Shown: one piece after another, positions 25,721-37,527 of the stretch
Layout of the letters: every line of letters begins with the position of its first letter
Position numbering within the stretch: the stretch's first letter is position 1
Source of the DNA: Eucommia ulmoides
Lineage: Eukaryota; Streptophyta; Magnoliopsida; Garryales; Eucommiaceae
Assembly (NCBI GenBank): GCA_016647705.1
Contig: CM028338.1
Coordinates: forward strand, 12,802,240 to 12,866,239
Direction: 5' to 3'
Length of the DNA stretch: 64,000 nucleotides
The notes under the pieces: generated by a model
Told to the model about the DNA's origin: nothing
The model's input: only the letters and a program-made list of their open reading frames with translations
Database searches by the model: none
Translations under genes and position numbers: made by a program

Positions 25721-26639
25721 AAAATTTAAGTTAAAATTTATGTTATATATCCTGTATATACTAGCATGCATGCATATTTACTATCTTTCATCTTATTTAG
25801 ATTACCGTTCTTCAGTACTGCATTTTAAATATTGTCTTTACATTCCGGCATTTCATTACTATATACTTTCTACAATGTACGGACACTTACTTTGCATTGC
25901 ATATCATCTGGAAAAACCCAAGCCGTAACCCTCTTAGGGATAGAAAAGGCTGACAATAGGGGCTTTCGGTGGTGGTTTCATCGCACTGATCTAAGGTCTG
26001 AAAACCCTTAAGATAAAAAGAGGAGTTAGTAGAAGCAAGACAGAGAGGTCTTTCCCCCGGGATCCAGCTATGAACCTCGCCTCGCTCGAACCACCGACCA
26101 ATGATTAATGTTCCCCCGGAAGGACGCTAGAGGTTTGAAGGTCTGGGAATCAAAGATTCCTGGAATACGCTCGATGAAATGATGTGAACTGCATATAGTG
26201 AGCCTAGGATAGAGGAATAACCAAAATCATGTTCTATTTAGGACACTTATCTTGGAGAGAGATTCTGTTTTTATCTTCTATATAGTTATTTATGTAATTG
26301 ACATATTAGGCAGACAAAATAAAACTTCTAGGACTAGTAGGGGCACAATAATCAGTTTAAGAATTCTTATTCTATCCCACGCACTGTTAGCTTCCTCAAC
26401 GCCAAAAAACGTTCTTGAAAATCTAAATATGAAGCAAGTTGCGGGAAAGAACAAGAATCCTTATCTAACTTAATACAGTAAATCATTAAACATAAACATC
26501 AAATCATTAACGCCCATTTTATCCATAATAATTCACTTAAAACTTACCTTAATAAAATGATGAATTACCTTTGCCTTTAAATAAACAAAAAGTCCACCTC
26601 AGATAAACATCTAAAAATAGCCTTTGCCGAACAACTATC
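25721..26639. other. Unassigned, moderately GC-rich middle
   Basis: 25911-26240 is less AT-rich (CCCCCGGGATCC, TTCCCCCGGAAGG), and could be retroelement leader or LTR sequence. No domain is legible. The frame 26252-26473 is not recognised. Confidence 0.35.
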
Positions 26640-27558
26640 TTAATATACGTACACTAGAGATACTAAGATGGGATTGACATCATGTCACAATACCAAGATG
26701 CAGAAGACAGTAGCTACCTTGAAGTGATCTTCAAACGAGAAGAGCCTGACACCACTTCTCGGGAAAATCTAGCAAGAACCCGTGTCTCCATCTAGGACCT
26801 ACGAAGACAAATCATGGGTCTTCTGAGAAGACATATTTCCATGTAACAACTTTGGTAACCTAGGAGTCGGGAGAAATGAACCCCTACACGGAGAATAGAT
26901 TGCCTAGGGAAATTGTGAGAAAGCCTACTAGGTGACCTATTTGGAGCTGATGAAGTAAGTCCACAAATCTGCCCTCAAATGGGAAGATGAGTATGAAGAT
27001 AATGCCAATAATGAAAAAGACTTAAGAAACTAGTGGACTTCGTACATGGAACCAATGACTGAAACACTAACTCATCAACAGTTTGAAGAAGAAGCCCCTA
27101 CGTAAGACATAGTCAAAGGAGAATTGTCCAAAATATGGGATCAAATCAACAGTTAGGGTTAAACCATTATGGAAATATAACAATTTATGCATAGGAGTTA
27201 GTTAAGAAATAGAAATCTGTACCTGACCTCTACTGAAAAGCGGTCGTACACCAAACATCGAGCTTTTACCTCTACACCTCACCTTGCTAACACTTGAGCC
27301 TCTTAGAAGCATAGAAGTTTCTCTTTACTTCTCACTCTTCCCTCTCAGATATACCATAATGCCTCAATGATAACCTACTTACACTCATTCCTCCCTACTG
27401 ACCTAACCCCGCATCCTCCACAGTTCAACCCGAACGCCTTCTGTGAGTACTATTCTGGAGAAATGGGTTATCATACCGATCAGTGCTTTACCCTTCTGAA
27501 CCATATCGAGGACTTCGTTCAGTATGGAGTGATCAAATTCGATGGGATCATAAACTAA
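26640..27558 (+). pseudogene. Ogre/Tat-like Gypsy gag relic
   Basis: The clearest part is the frame 27367-27558. It reads PPQFNPNAFCEYYSGEMGYH, then TDQCFTLLNHIEDFVQYGVIKF. This is the C-terminal gag knuckle region of the Ogre/Tat group, which has the form NPNA.C.YH.G..GH.T..CW.L.HKIQDLID.G.I.F. The Cys/His set (C-x2-Y-x-S-G-x4-H-x4-C) is retained. Upstream 26640-27360 is in several frames with stops and can only tentatively be the rest of gag. No protease or reverse transcriptase follows on this strand. Confidence 0.6.
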
Positions 27559-28465
27559 GCTAGCATAAATAGGTAGTAAGTTGAAATAGTATTTTTGTAT
27601 CTATAAGCTTTTCAGTTCTTAGCTTTCTATAAGTAGGAAATTTTGGTGTTGAGATGATGTCCATAAGTGACTAAGGTATAACCCTACTGTTATAAAGTAC
27701 ATTAGTATCTACCTAAAGTTTGTCTTGATTTTCCATTTCTAGCCTTCAATAATTAACGTGTCTATCATAGTTTTATACACTATCGAAAAACTAAGGTTAT
27801 GATAAATATGGTTTTAACATATGGGTGGAAAATAATCCAAAGTAATATTAAAATGAAAATCTTGTTTCAGCCAAACAATGGTGAGATATTAACAATAAAA
27901 TCTAAGAAAGTTAGGAGCACAACTTAGGACCCCTATTTTGGAATCATTACACGTGTTCCAACCCAGGAATGACCTAGTAACCTTGAAGAAGTATAGAAGA
28001 ACCCCTCAATCGGAGCAGAAGGAAGAAATATCCGAAAACGTTTCGATATGAAGAAATGATAGATAACGTGTTAGAACCTAAACATGTTTGAGAAGAATTT
28101 TTGAAAGATCGATTAGTTGAACAAAAGAAGATTGACAATTATAAAGTAATATTTTATCTAGACATAACCAAATCATACATACATAAAAACCTACCTAAAA
28201 TAAAAGTAGGAGGAACCTTGTAGAATCAAAGACAATCAAGAATGGAAGAAGGAAATAAGACTCCATCCAAATAATACCTAATAATGGAAAAGTAACCAAG
28301 AGGGGGGGTGAAATCAACGAAGACCTTGAGATAGACTCAAATTACCCTAATTCTCTAAAAAAATATAAAATCCTAAAAGTAGATGTTCAGAAAAAGAAAA
28401 TAATAAATAAATACTGGTCTCAGAATGTTTCTAAACACTGAGTGGTCACATGAAAGTAGTTAGGT
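27559..28465. other. No gene seen
   Basis: Probably the decayed continuation of the gag element, but nothing is recognisable. Confidence 0.35.
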
Positions 28466-29842
28466 GTATCACTGCTGCGATAAATTATGCGCTAGGAATA
28501 CTCGTAAGGGCATGAGGTCGAACAAGTAATAAAGTGATTCAAAGATCAAGTATCGTCCATTGGGATTCAATTAGAACAAGCTAAGTACCACTATTAGAAT
28601 AACTCAATTTTATCTAGATGATCGATGCTTTGAATGGTGTTCAAAGTATTAAAACAAATCAAATCACAAGAATTGGAATAAATTATATGGGAATGGATTA
28701 TCTAGGGATGAACTTTGTTTACTCGTACGTTTGCTTGATTTATTCTAGTTTACACTAACGGTTATCAACCTATTCAACAATCAAGATTTCTAAAGCTCTT
28801 TCACTACCTCTCGCGACTGTTAAATGAGTGAATATGTAATCACTTCAAAACCGATATTCCTATCTAGAGTTTAGGTGGTTACATTCGTCTCGCCCAAATA
28901 TTATGGATCGCACAAGTTTTAATAATCTCTCGATCTATTAAAACTTGTGTTGTGTTTAATCTTAGTCCGAATCCAGGATTACCTCTTCTGAGTGTCAAAC
29001 TCCGTATTCTCAAGCCAACCACAATATCATATACAAGCATATAATGGAAGTAATAAAACGATAAACACAATTGAATAGCAATGAATACCCATTATCAAAA
29101 CATATATTCAATCAAGCATAACACTAGTGAACTACATTAATCCCTAGACAAGAAAAGTTTAGCTACACATTGTCATTTCTAAATACCCAACAACAAATTA
29201 AGAACACATAATCAAAACAACAAACCAAAATTTAAAATGAGAGATAGATTGAGGAAATAGAGATCTAAATCTGATATGTTGAATGAATCCACTTCTCCAA
29301 AAACCAGTCTAAGCCCTTCAAGCTATCCTCTCTCTCTCTGTCTCTTATGGCCTCCTTGGTTTTGGTCTAAAAATGAGCTCCCAAAAAACATCTCTTTCAA
29401 AAGTGATCTCTCGTTCTATTTATAGCCTACCTCTCCAAAACCCTAAAATGGCTAAAAAAACCATACTTGCAATGAAACAGGGCTGCAACAGTTGAAAAAT
29501 GCACTGTAGCACGTAAGGAACATAAGAGATGGAAAAATAGAGCGCGTTGCAGTGCGGTAAGGTGTGTTGCAGTGAGATAGGACTGTGCTACAGTGCGGTT
29601 TAGTTAGAGAGCTGGAACGGAGCGTGTTGCAGTGCAGTCTTCAGTGTGCTACAATGCCATCTGCTCGTCCTTCGTTGTTTCTTCACCAAATTTTTACTGA
29701 TTGTCTCGATTTACTCCCGATTCTACCCAAATCAACTTACCTACAAAAAATACAAAGAAAAAGAATTAAAAGCACAAATGGAACGTTCAAAAACTATAAA
29801 ATTCATGAGGGAATAAATGGATAAATATTGATTTATCAATCA
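28466..29842 (-). mobile_element. Athila-like LTR (~1.38 kb)
   Basis: The minus strand starts TGATTGATAAATC at 29842. It is colinear with the solo LTR 31433-32837: CTACCTCTCGCGACTG for the CTCGGGAGAGG block, TCCCTAGACAA at 29141-29151, and the single ~190-bp unit. The left edge is uncertain (about 28466-28490), and no matching target duplication was found. In place of the usual CTGCAGCGG module it holds repeated GTTGCAGTGCGGT and GTGCTACAGTGCGGT motifs at 29480-29660. The frame 29585-29824 is LTR sequence. Confidence 0.7.
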
Positions 29843-30899
29843 CGCTCCTTATATAATTCGAGTATTTAGTCGTAGGGGTGTTTGAACACGTAGTGACTTA
29901 GGCCAACTGGACCTGGATCACTACCCAAAGTTTGCTACATAGAGTATATAGAAGGTATAACACCCTACTTTCTAGAGTGAATAAAATAAAAGAAACTTCT
30001 CTTAATATCTACCAGGAAAAAATAACATTTGGTAGTCATCGCTAACTAACACTGGTTGCTTCGTCACTTCTAGTCTCCCTCCTCTAAGTCAACTCCAGAA
30101 GGCCCTCTCATATTACCCCTAGTCCAACATAGAAGAAGTGAAGCAGATCCGTCGAAGAAACCTCGTGTAATATAATGGGCCTAGGTAATCCAAATAACAA
30201 TCTTAGAAAGTTTAAGTATCGAAACTTGATAGAAGTGGACTTGGAAATTCTGGATAACGAACTACTAAGGTGACTATTCCAAATTCTTGTTAAAGCTATA
30301 CTTTCCATTTTCCAAAAAAATTTCGTTTTAAAGGATTGTGATAGCAAACCAATTATTGAAGGCTAGAATATGGAGATTAAGAAACGTACTTTAGTTTAAT
30401 AATCCTCTAAGAGATAAAGAGGGATATACACAAAGGCATGATAAAGATAATAAATTGAGACACTAAAATCTAAACTAAAAGAGAGCTAGAAAGACAAAGG
30501 GAAGAATGACAAATGTACTACCCCTAGGATTTGAAAAACTAGATTAAGAAGGACAAATGTACTAAAATAGGAAAGGTGTATAAAGGAAGAATAATTTATG
30601 TCATCCAAAGAAAAATAGACGTTCGCGTTATCAAGATTCTTGAGCCCAAAAGAAAGACTGAGCAAAGCGCCAATAACCTTTTTCCTATTTTCTCGGTATA
30701 GTAGAAATTAATTTGGGATGGTTAAAAGGAAAAGGGTATTTAGCCTAACTCCAAAAGATTAGAATCACGAAAGACATAATAAGCATTAACTACCAATCTA
30801 AATAAATAACCTAAAGATGTATAAGTCAGGTTTAAAACAAATAGCAAGCGCTAAAAGCATCACACATTAAGTACTAGGTAGAACTAATAATGTTTAAAA
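29843..30899. other. Unassigned; possibly decayed transposon coding
   Basis: Short frames such as 30108-30347 (-) have no recognisable domain. It adjoins the minus-strand DUF7745-like remnant and may belong to it. Confidence 0.3.
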
Positions 30900-31427
30900 G
30901 TACAACAAAAAAAGTAAAGTACAAGCAGGCCGAGCAAAAGTAGCCGGTCGAAGACAATCAGAGAGTAAGAGATGAGCGGGGATCACACATAATCCGTAGC
31001 CTCTAGGCAGAAGCAAACTCAGTCCAACTCCTCTACCTTGAAAGCGGACAGATGGTTTGAGGTAGATAGATCATCTTCCAACGCTGAATAAAGAGCCTCG
31101 ACCATGGGCATCTCAACGGACTATAAGACTGTAGGATGATAATGAGGGTCCATCTAGATCATATACTCTATGGCCGTGGATGGATGTACTGAAAAGAGAA
31201 TCCTGTCAGATGTCAAGTGATGATGCTCTTACTAAGCATGAGCCACCATATCTTGAGCCCTGTCTCCGTACTCGAAAGTATAGTGAGCTACAATTGTACC
31301 ATTGACCAATGAAATATTCTAAGTCCTACCGAACTGAAGAAGCACTCGACTAGGAATATAGGAAACACAGCCTAAGAATCCCAAAAGAGGAATGAAGAGT
31401 AAGTCCACACAAACTAAGGTAATATCG
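30900..31427 (-). pseudogene. DUF7745/PMD-like coding relic, distal segment
   Basis: Minus-strand continuation of the remnant in 39414-40300 and 32843-33111 after two insertions are removed. It is legible only as scattered non-stop stretches. The assignment rests on continuity with the neighbouring segments. Confidence 0.3.
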
Positions 31428-31432
31428 GTTGG
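31428..31432. repeat. Target-site duplication GTTGG (left)
   Basis: Paired with 32838-32842 around the solo LTR 31433-32837. Confidence 0.8.
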
Positions 31433-32837
31433 TGAACGCGACTTTTCAACGCCTTGATTTAAGTCGAAAGCGCACAAGGTCAGGTTCTAATATAGTGGAT
31501 CTTACAATCAGATGTCCTCATCTAGGAAAGGTGTTTGGATTAATTGAATACTACAATTGACATAGTCTTATATTATCTAGACGGTTCAAGAATTGTTTGA
31601 GTTGCTAATTTGAAAAACTAAATTAAACTAACAACTATTGGATTAATTCTAATAAAATGGATTACCTAGGGATTGATTTCATTCACTAATACATGTTTGA
31701 ATTCATTTAGTTTACAATAACGGGGTTTATCTTATCCGACAATCTAGCTATCATAAATTCGCTCACTACCTCTCCCGAGTGTAAAGTGAGCGAATATGTG
31801 ACTTCGCGTCAACACCGAAGTCCCCCTTAACGTCTATATGACACTTAGTCATATGAGTCTTGACCCAACCTCATGGATTGTACACTTTCTAATGCCCTCT
31901 TGGGTCTTTAGATTGTCGTGATGTGTTTAACCCTAATATGAATCTGGGGTTATCTCTCCTGAGTGTCAAACCCCGTATTCTCAAAATCAACTCTAATACC
32001 ATGACAAACATATTAAGATTGTAATAAAAGGAGAAACACAATCGAATTTAGATAAACAGCCGTTAAAGAAACATATATTCAATCAAACATGTATATACAT
32101 GAACTACATCAATCCCTAGATAATATCTGTCTAGCCTACCATGATCACAATCATAGAAATGCTAAAACAAGAGGAATACATCATCATTGAAGATAAAACG
32201 TTAAGTTGCAAAGATAGAAACAAAGATAGAAAGGAAAATTTGAGAAGTGGAATGGTCCACTTTTGCCAAAACTGATATAAATTCGCTTCCTATTTTTCCC
32301 AAGTGAATTCTCTCTTTAAGCTCTCAAGAAATGGTTATGAACAAGTATTGGACGTTTCTTACAAGTAGGAGAGATTAGAGGTATAAGACAAGGCTCAAAA
32401 TATCTAAAAATATCTAAAAACAATTGTCTAGTGTGACCGCTGTAGCGGTGGGCATGTCGGCAGCTTTACCGCTGCAGCGGTGGGATGACGGCTATAATGG
32501 TGAGCAGGCAAAAATGAATTGATGTCTCTGTTGTTTTACTACTGCAGCGGTGGGATGATCGTTGTAGCGGTGAGTGAACATAGAGTTTTCCCAACTCTCC
32601 GTTGTTTCACCTCTGCAGCGGTAGGCTGAAAGTTGTAGCGGTGAAACTGCTGCACGCTGGTTTGATCTTTTTGCTTTGTTTTTCCATCACTTTTCCACCG
32701 TTTTGCTTGATTATCAATTGATTACGTCCCTACACCTGATTTACATTAAAACGAACAAAAACGCAATAAAATATTACAAAAACACTCGAAAACTACCAAA
32801 TTCAGATTGAAAATAGATAAGTAATTTCAACCTATCA
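31433..32837 (-). mobile_element. Athila-like solo LTR (1405 bp)
   Basis: Read on the minus strand it begins TGATAGGTTGAAATTAC and ends AAGTCGCGTTCA, giving TG...CA ends. Identical GTTGG pentamers flank it. There is no internal region, so it is a solo LTR left by recombination. Family blocks are present: CTACCTCTCCCGAGTGTAAA, CAATCCCTAGATAA, and one ~190-bp unit. The palindromic module ACCGCTGCAGCGGTGGG and variants recur at 32436-32645. Confidence 0.85.
32436..32645. repeat. CTGCAGCGG palindromic module array
   Basis: Seven or so copies of (A)CCGCTGCAGCGGT-like motifs, alternating with degenerate GTTGTAGCGGTGA forms. Confidence 0.75.
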
Positions 32838-32842
32838 GTTGG
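32838..32842. repeat. Target-site duplication GTTGG (right)
   Basis: Identical to 31428-31432. Confidence 0.8.
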
Positions 32843-33111
32843 CATCGTATGCCTCGTAGTCTATACTATGCTTGAGCTGACTATCTGTAGCAAAAACAAC
32901 ACCCAGTTCGGTGGATAGCCAAGTTATAATCAGAGGGAATTGAGAAAATATGTGACTAACTATCGGATCCTCCAAACACCAGGCGTCCATACGCAATCTG
33001 ATCAGATAGGAAGTTAACCATATCTACAGTAATAAGCAACTCTAGGTAAAATAGTAGCCACCAACCTAACAAGCATTCAACGTCCAATATAACTCTTCTA
33101 CAATGAGAGGG
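32843..33111 (-). pseudogene. DUF7745/PMD-like coding relic, middle segment
   Basis: On the minus strand, continuing from 39414 after removal of the element 33117-39408, the text reads MIVPLIVEELYWTLNACW, then (after a frame change) GGGYFTLELLITVDMVNFLS. This resembles the plant DUF7745 pattern (...P.ILAE...SL..C...G.G.F..C..LL..W...HL). Confidence 0.4.
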
Positions 33112-33116
33112 ACTAT
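33112..33116. repeat. Target-site duplication ACTAT (left)
   Basis: Paired with 39409-39413 around the complete element. Confidence 0.85.
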
Positions 33117-34826
33117 TGATAGGTGTGATCTACTTATCTATTTACAAACCGAATTAAGTTAGTTTTCGAGCATTTATATAGTATTTTATTATGTTTTAAT
33201 TAGTTTTATTTCTTTTCGTATAAATCAAGTGTGTGGGGCAAAAAAGATAGGAAACTGGAGCGAACACGATGAGATCAAACCAAAAGAAGACGAAGTTACG
33301 GTGGATAAACAAGCTCGGAGGCAAAATTGTGAAACAGGCCACCCACCTAGGCGTCCAGACCACCGCCTAGGCAGTGAAGATGCTGAGAATGACAAAAGGC
33401 TACTAACAGCCCACCGCCTAGGCAGAAAATTCCTCTGCCTAGGTAGAAACCCCAGCAGAAACATTTGCAAGTCCACTGCCTACTTCTTCGCCTAGGCAGT
33501 CACCAAACCTACAAAGTCGGTACAGGTGCTGTAAGTGCAAGGCTATTTTGGACTATGATGAAATCCTATTTTGGAAACACTCAAAACATGGAAGTTGTAT
33601 ATCGTTTTCTTATCTTTCCGTAGACGGACAACCCTGCGCCTAGGCGGACAACCCTACGCCTAGGCGGAAACCCCTGACACAACCTTGATATTTATTAGAT
33701 ATTTTGAGATATTTTGGCTATAAATACCATTCCCTCTCCCCTCCTTGTGAACCCTCGACCATTTGGGCACCTTATGCCATATTTAGGCTAGGGTTTAGGA
33801 GTTTTAGAGGTGGAACTCACATCCCGAAGTGGAGAAGACGGCGAATCGATCAATGAGCGTTCTTAGCGGTTTATCTTCGGATTGTCTTTCCTTATTTATT
33901 TATCTTAGGATAACGTGAGTATGTTTAGCTTGTTGTTTCATTGTAAATGCAGCTAAGGCCACAACTAAACATGGATTGTATAGGGATTAACATATAATTT
34001 ATAAATACGTTGTTTGGATGATTTTGGTGTTTTGTTTGTGATTGTTCTTCGTAGTTTGATTATATTTATCGTATTGTTTGTTTATCATGCTTAAAATGAT
34101 AAATGGAGAATATAGGATTTTGACCAACCCTGGATTCGGATTAGGGTAAACAAACGCCACGATTCTATAACCCGGTCGGGGTTTGGATTGTGGACAATCG
34201 ATAATATTGGGGCAAGACTCACGCGACCTAGAGTCATTAAGACGTTGTGGGGGACTTTTTGTTGACACATAAAATTGTTTTATATCCCCCGTCTTACACT
34301 CGGGAGAGGTGGCGAGGGAGTTTATGAACAGAGATTGTCGATAGGGTAAATATAATGCACGATCAAACAACCTGGTCAGGAGTTGGATTGTGTGAAATCA
34401 ATTATGCTGGGCGAGACTCACGTAACCTAGGGTCGTTAAGATGTTGAGGGGAACTTCTTCGTTGACTCGAAGTCATGTATTCTCCCGTCTTACACTCGGG
34501 AGAAGTAGCGGTGGAATTTACATACCGAGGTTGTCAAATAGGTCGAACACCATAAACGTGAGTAAATTGAAATCGAACACGTATTTGTAAACATGTTAAT
34601 CCCTAGGCAATTATTTACCCTAAAACATATTAGTATATTAGTGTAGTTAATTTAGGTTATATTAGTATTAGTTTAATTAATTAAATACATTTGTTTTTCA
34701 CCTAGATAAAGTTAGGTCACGACAAACGCCGTATTCGATAGTAATGACACCAATCCCTGTGGATACGATAACCCAATCTTTCACGATCACACTATACTAA
34801 AACTTAGACCTCGTACACTTGCGAGT
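33117..34826 (+). repeat. 5' LTR of the 33117-39408 element
   Basis: About 1.7 kb. It is colinear with 37528-39380 but lacks the last ~30 bp, being cut at CTTGCGAGTA where an inverted LTR piece begins. The CGCCTAGGCGG module is present at 33346-33665. The reading frames at 33225-33495 run through this module and are not genes. Confidence 0.75.
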
Positions 34827-35545
34827 AGTCAGATACTTTGAGGGTGTCAAAAACTTGGTTGCAGGCAGAATAACGCCGCTACTTACATTCGCAAGTATAC
34901 GAGGTCTAAGTTTTGGTATAGTGTGATCGTGAAAGATTGGGTTATCGTATCCACAGGGATTGGTGTCGTTACTATCGAATACCACGTTTGTCGTAACCTA
35001 ACTTTATCTAGGCAAAAAATAAATGTATGTAATTAATTAAACTATTACTAATATATCCTAAATTTACCACACTAATATACTAATATGTTTTAGGGTGAAG
35101 AATTGCCTAGGGATTAACGTGTTTACAAATACGTGTTCGATTTCGATTTACTCACGTTTACGGTGTTCGACCTATTTGACAACCTCGGTACGTAAACTCC
35201 ACTACCACCTCTCCTGAGTGTAAGATGGGGGGAATACATGATTTTGAGTCAATGAAGAAGTCCCCCTCAATGTCTTAACGATCCTAGGTCACATGAGTCT
35301 CGTCCAGCGTCATTGATTGCACACAATCCAACTCATTCTTGGGTTATTGGATCGTGCGTTGTATATACCCTATCGACAATCTCCATTCTAAAACTCTCTC
35401 GCTACCTCTCCCGAGTTTAAGACGGGGGATATAACGCAACTTTGAGTCAACGAAGAAGTTCCCCTCAACGTCTTAACAACCCTAGGTCGTGTGAGTCTTG
35501 CCCTAATGTCATCGATTATCCACGATTCAATAACCCATTGTTGGG
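34134..35545. repeat. Inverted repeat with ~0.7 kb arms (LTR foldback)
   Basis: Arm 1 (about 34134-34826) is LTR sequence in plus orientation. Arm 2 (about 34835-35545) is the same LTR part in reverse complement. For example, CACTATACTAAAACTTAGACC at 34789 faces GGTCTAAGTTTTGGTATAGTG at 34904. Arm 2 keeps the LTR end (CTGCAACCA on the minus strand) and a decayed primer site (TTTTTGACACC). A piece of a second LTR was therefore joined tail to tail to the 5' LTR. The spacer is very short. Confidence 0.8.
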
Positions 35546-35639
35546 GATTGTTTTGATGTTATTGTCGGAGAAACGCGGTAACGGCTTAGGACTTAAGTTT
35601 TATATAGGAGATGCAAGTGTATCGTATTTTCGGGATTGG

Positions 35640-37527
35640 TGACGTCGTTATTGTTGATATTTTGTGTAAATGACTTAATTTTACTTTAGGCATTTATTTT
35701 GTATATAATTTTTCGTTTGTATCTTCGTTTTTGTTTCTTATGCAGGGTACGTGCCAATGTTAGATCGACGGGTATTGATGCATCCCTTTCGATGGGATTC
35801 CAAGCCATTTTACACTGCTTAGCTAAGCACATAAGCCGGTGAGGCGTTTCGTTGAAAGATTGAGTTATTCAAAGCAAAACCTCGCCAATCTTGAGGGCGT
35901 TTTGAAAATGTCGGGCCAAGGACATTAAACCACGCACATCTTGGGAGGCAACCCAAGGTCAAATAAGTTAAATCCGTCACATCCGACTTGAATCGGAGGC
36001 GAGATTCTCTCGCCTTCCAAGTAAGTGTTCTAAACACCCTTCATCTGCATGCTTTAATTTCATATATTGAGATTGATGATTGAGATCGCTGAGGACACTG
36101 TCTATTTTGAGTTTGGTGGTGATATGTAGTATATAGTATTATTAGTTTATGTGTTACTGTTTTTCTCGTATTGCATGTGTGTTTAGGTTAGAATCTGTTT
36201 ATGTTTTTGTGATGTTGTTTGCATGCTGAGTTTTGTGTTTATCTGGGTCGTTACCTGATGATGAAAATTACCCCGGGTTATTTTTGAAGTCAAGGGTAAT
36301 AGCCATGCATGTGTGTTCTGTGTGCTTGATTATGCTTTTTGGTAAAAATTATTGTAAATCCTAATTTGTATGAGCAAATAGACTCAATATATTTCTATTC
36401 ATATGATTAGAGGACTATTATCGATTAGCCAAATTCATGACACATTAAGGATTCTAGAACTTGATTGAGGGAAAGCTTGAGGAGAAATCCTAGGCGAGGT
36501 AGTTCAAAAGACATGATTTAGGCATTTATTTTCTTGCTTGAGCCTTTTTAAGCCGACCTTGTTAAATCATTACCCCTCGTTACCCTGTTGAAGCCTAAAT
36601 GTAAATTCAATTCTGAACACATAAAGAAATACCCTAGCCAGTGGATTATTTTTTTTCCTAACCTTAATCGCTGAATTTAAAGGCACATTTGAGTGAATCA
36701 AGTTAGCAGTTACAAATGCTACTTGATGTGAGCGGTTGGGTTTAGAGCGAACTTCTAATTGGTTCGGTATTCGAGTACTCACTTGTCATTTTTCATTTAT
36801 ATTTCATACATCCCTTGAATTGTAATAATCAAATAAGTTTGGGGGTGTGTTCGTTGAAAAGAAAAGAAAAAAAAAATAGAAAAAAAAAAGAATCAAATGT
36901 AAATACGGTTTTTATTTCCGTTTCTTTTGACAAGTGAGTATGTCGGTCTTAACTTGATTGTTCAGAATTGTTTCCAATTTTTATATGGGGGTTCGAGAGT
37001 GAATGTGTCAAGCGTTGAGCCTTGGGTAACGTTAAGTTAACAACGTTAACCCGTTTGTCTATTTCAAAATACCCTTGGCCAAATATTTCTTAACCAAACC
37101 AAGTCCTAATGATCTTTACGAACTATTTAACCTACATTAGTGGAGAGTGGGCCCCAATCCGGAATATGTAAATCCTAGTTCTTTATGGTCTAACTCATGA
37201 ATTTCGTTGGGGGATAATCCAATCCGATCGTTGTATAGTTATATTCTTTAGTCTCACACACAAACACATTTACAGGATCTAGAATAACGTTCACCATTAT
37301 TGCATGTCGAAATTCTAGAACCACATGATGTGTGTTACCGCCTGAACTCGAAATAATTGGCGGTTGTTGAGGGAATAATAAATAGGTCGTTAGAAGGATT
37401 CCAAACTCGCATGTATTTATGTTTAGATTGTTTTTAGGTTGTTTGTTATTTAATTTTGTTTTGTACTTTTCATTTTAGTGTATGTGTTTGGCTCGAGGAC
37501 CAGCCAAATTTCAAGTTTGGGGGTATT
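35640..37527 (+). mobile_element. Internal region: leader, deleted gag, 3' UTR, polypurine tract
   Basis: 35640-35820 matches the leader and gag start of 48961-49110. 35880-36060 matches the gag tail and GGGAGGCAACCCAA block of 49860-50110. 36060-37480 matches 50110-50950 and, inverted, 7730-6390. AAGTTTGGGGGT-like purine tracts occur at 36831-36846 and 37513-37524, with a weaker form near 36107. Confidence 0.75.

Noticed and set aside
25411-25771. Poly-Leu and poly-Ile frames resembling membrane segments
   Set aside because: Translation of AAC/AAT trinucleotide repeats.
33225-33495. Opposed frames of 83 and 88 residues
   Set aside because: They translate the CCTAGG palindromic module of an LTR; the self-complementary motif makes both strands look open.
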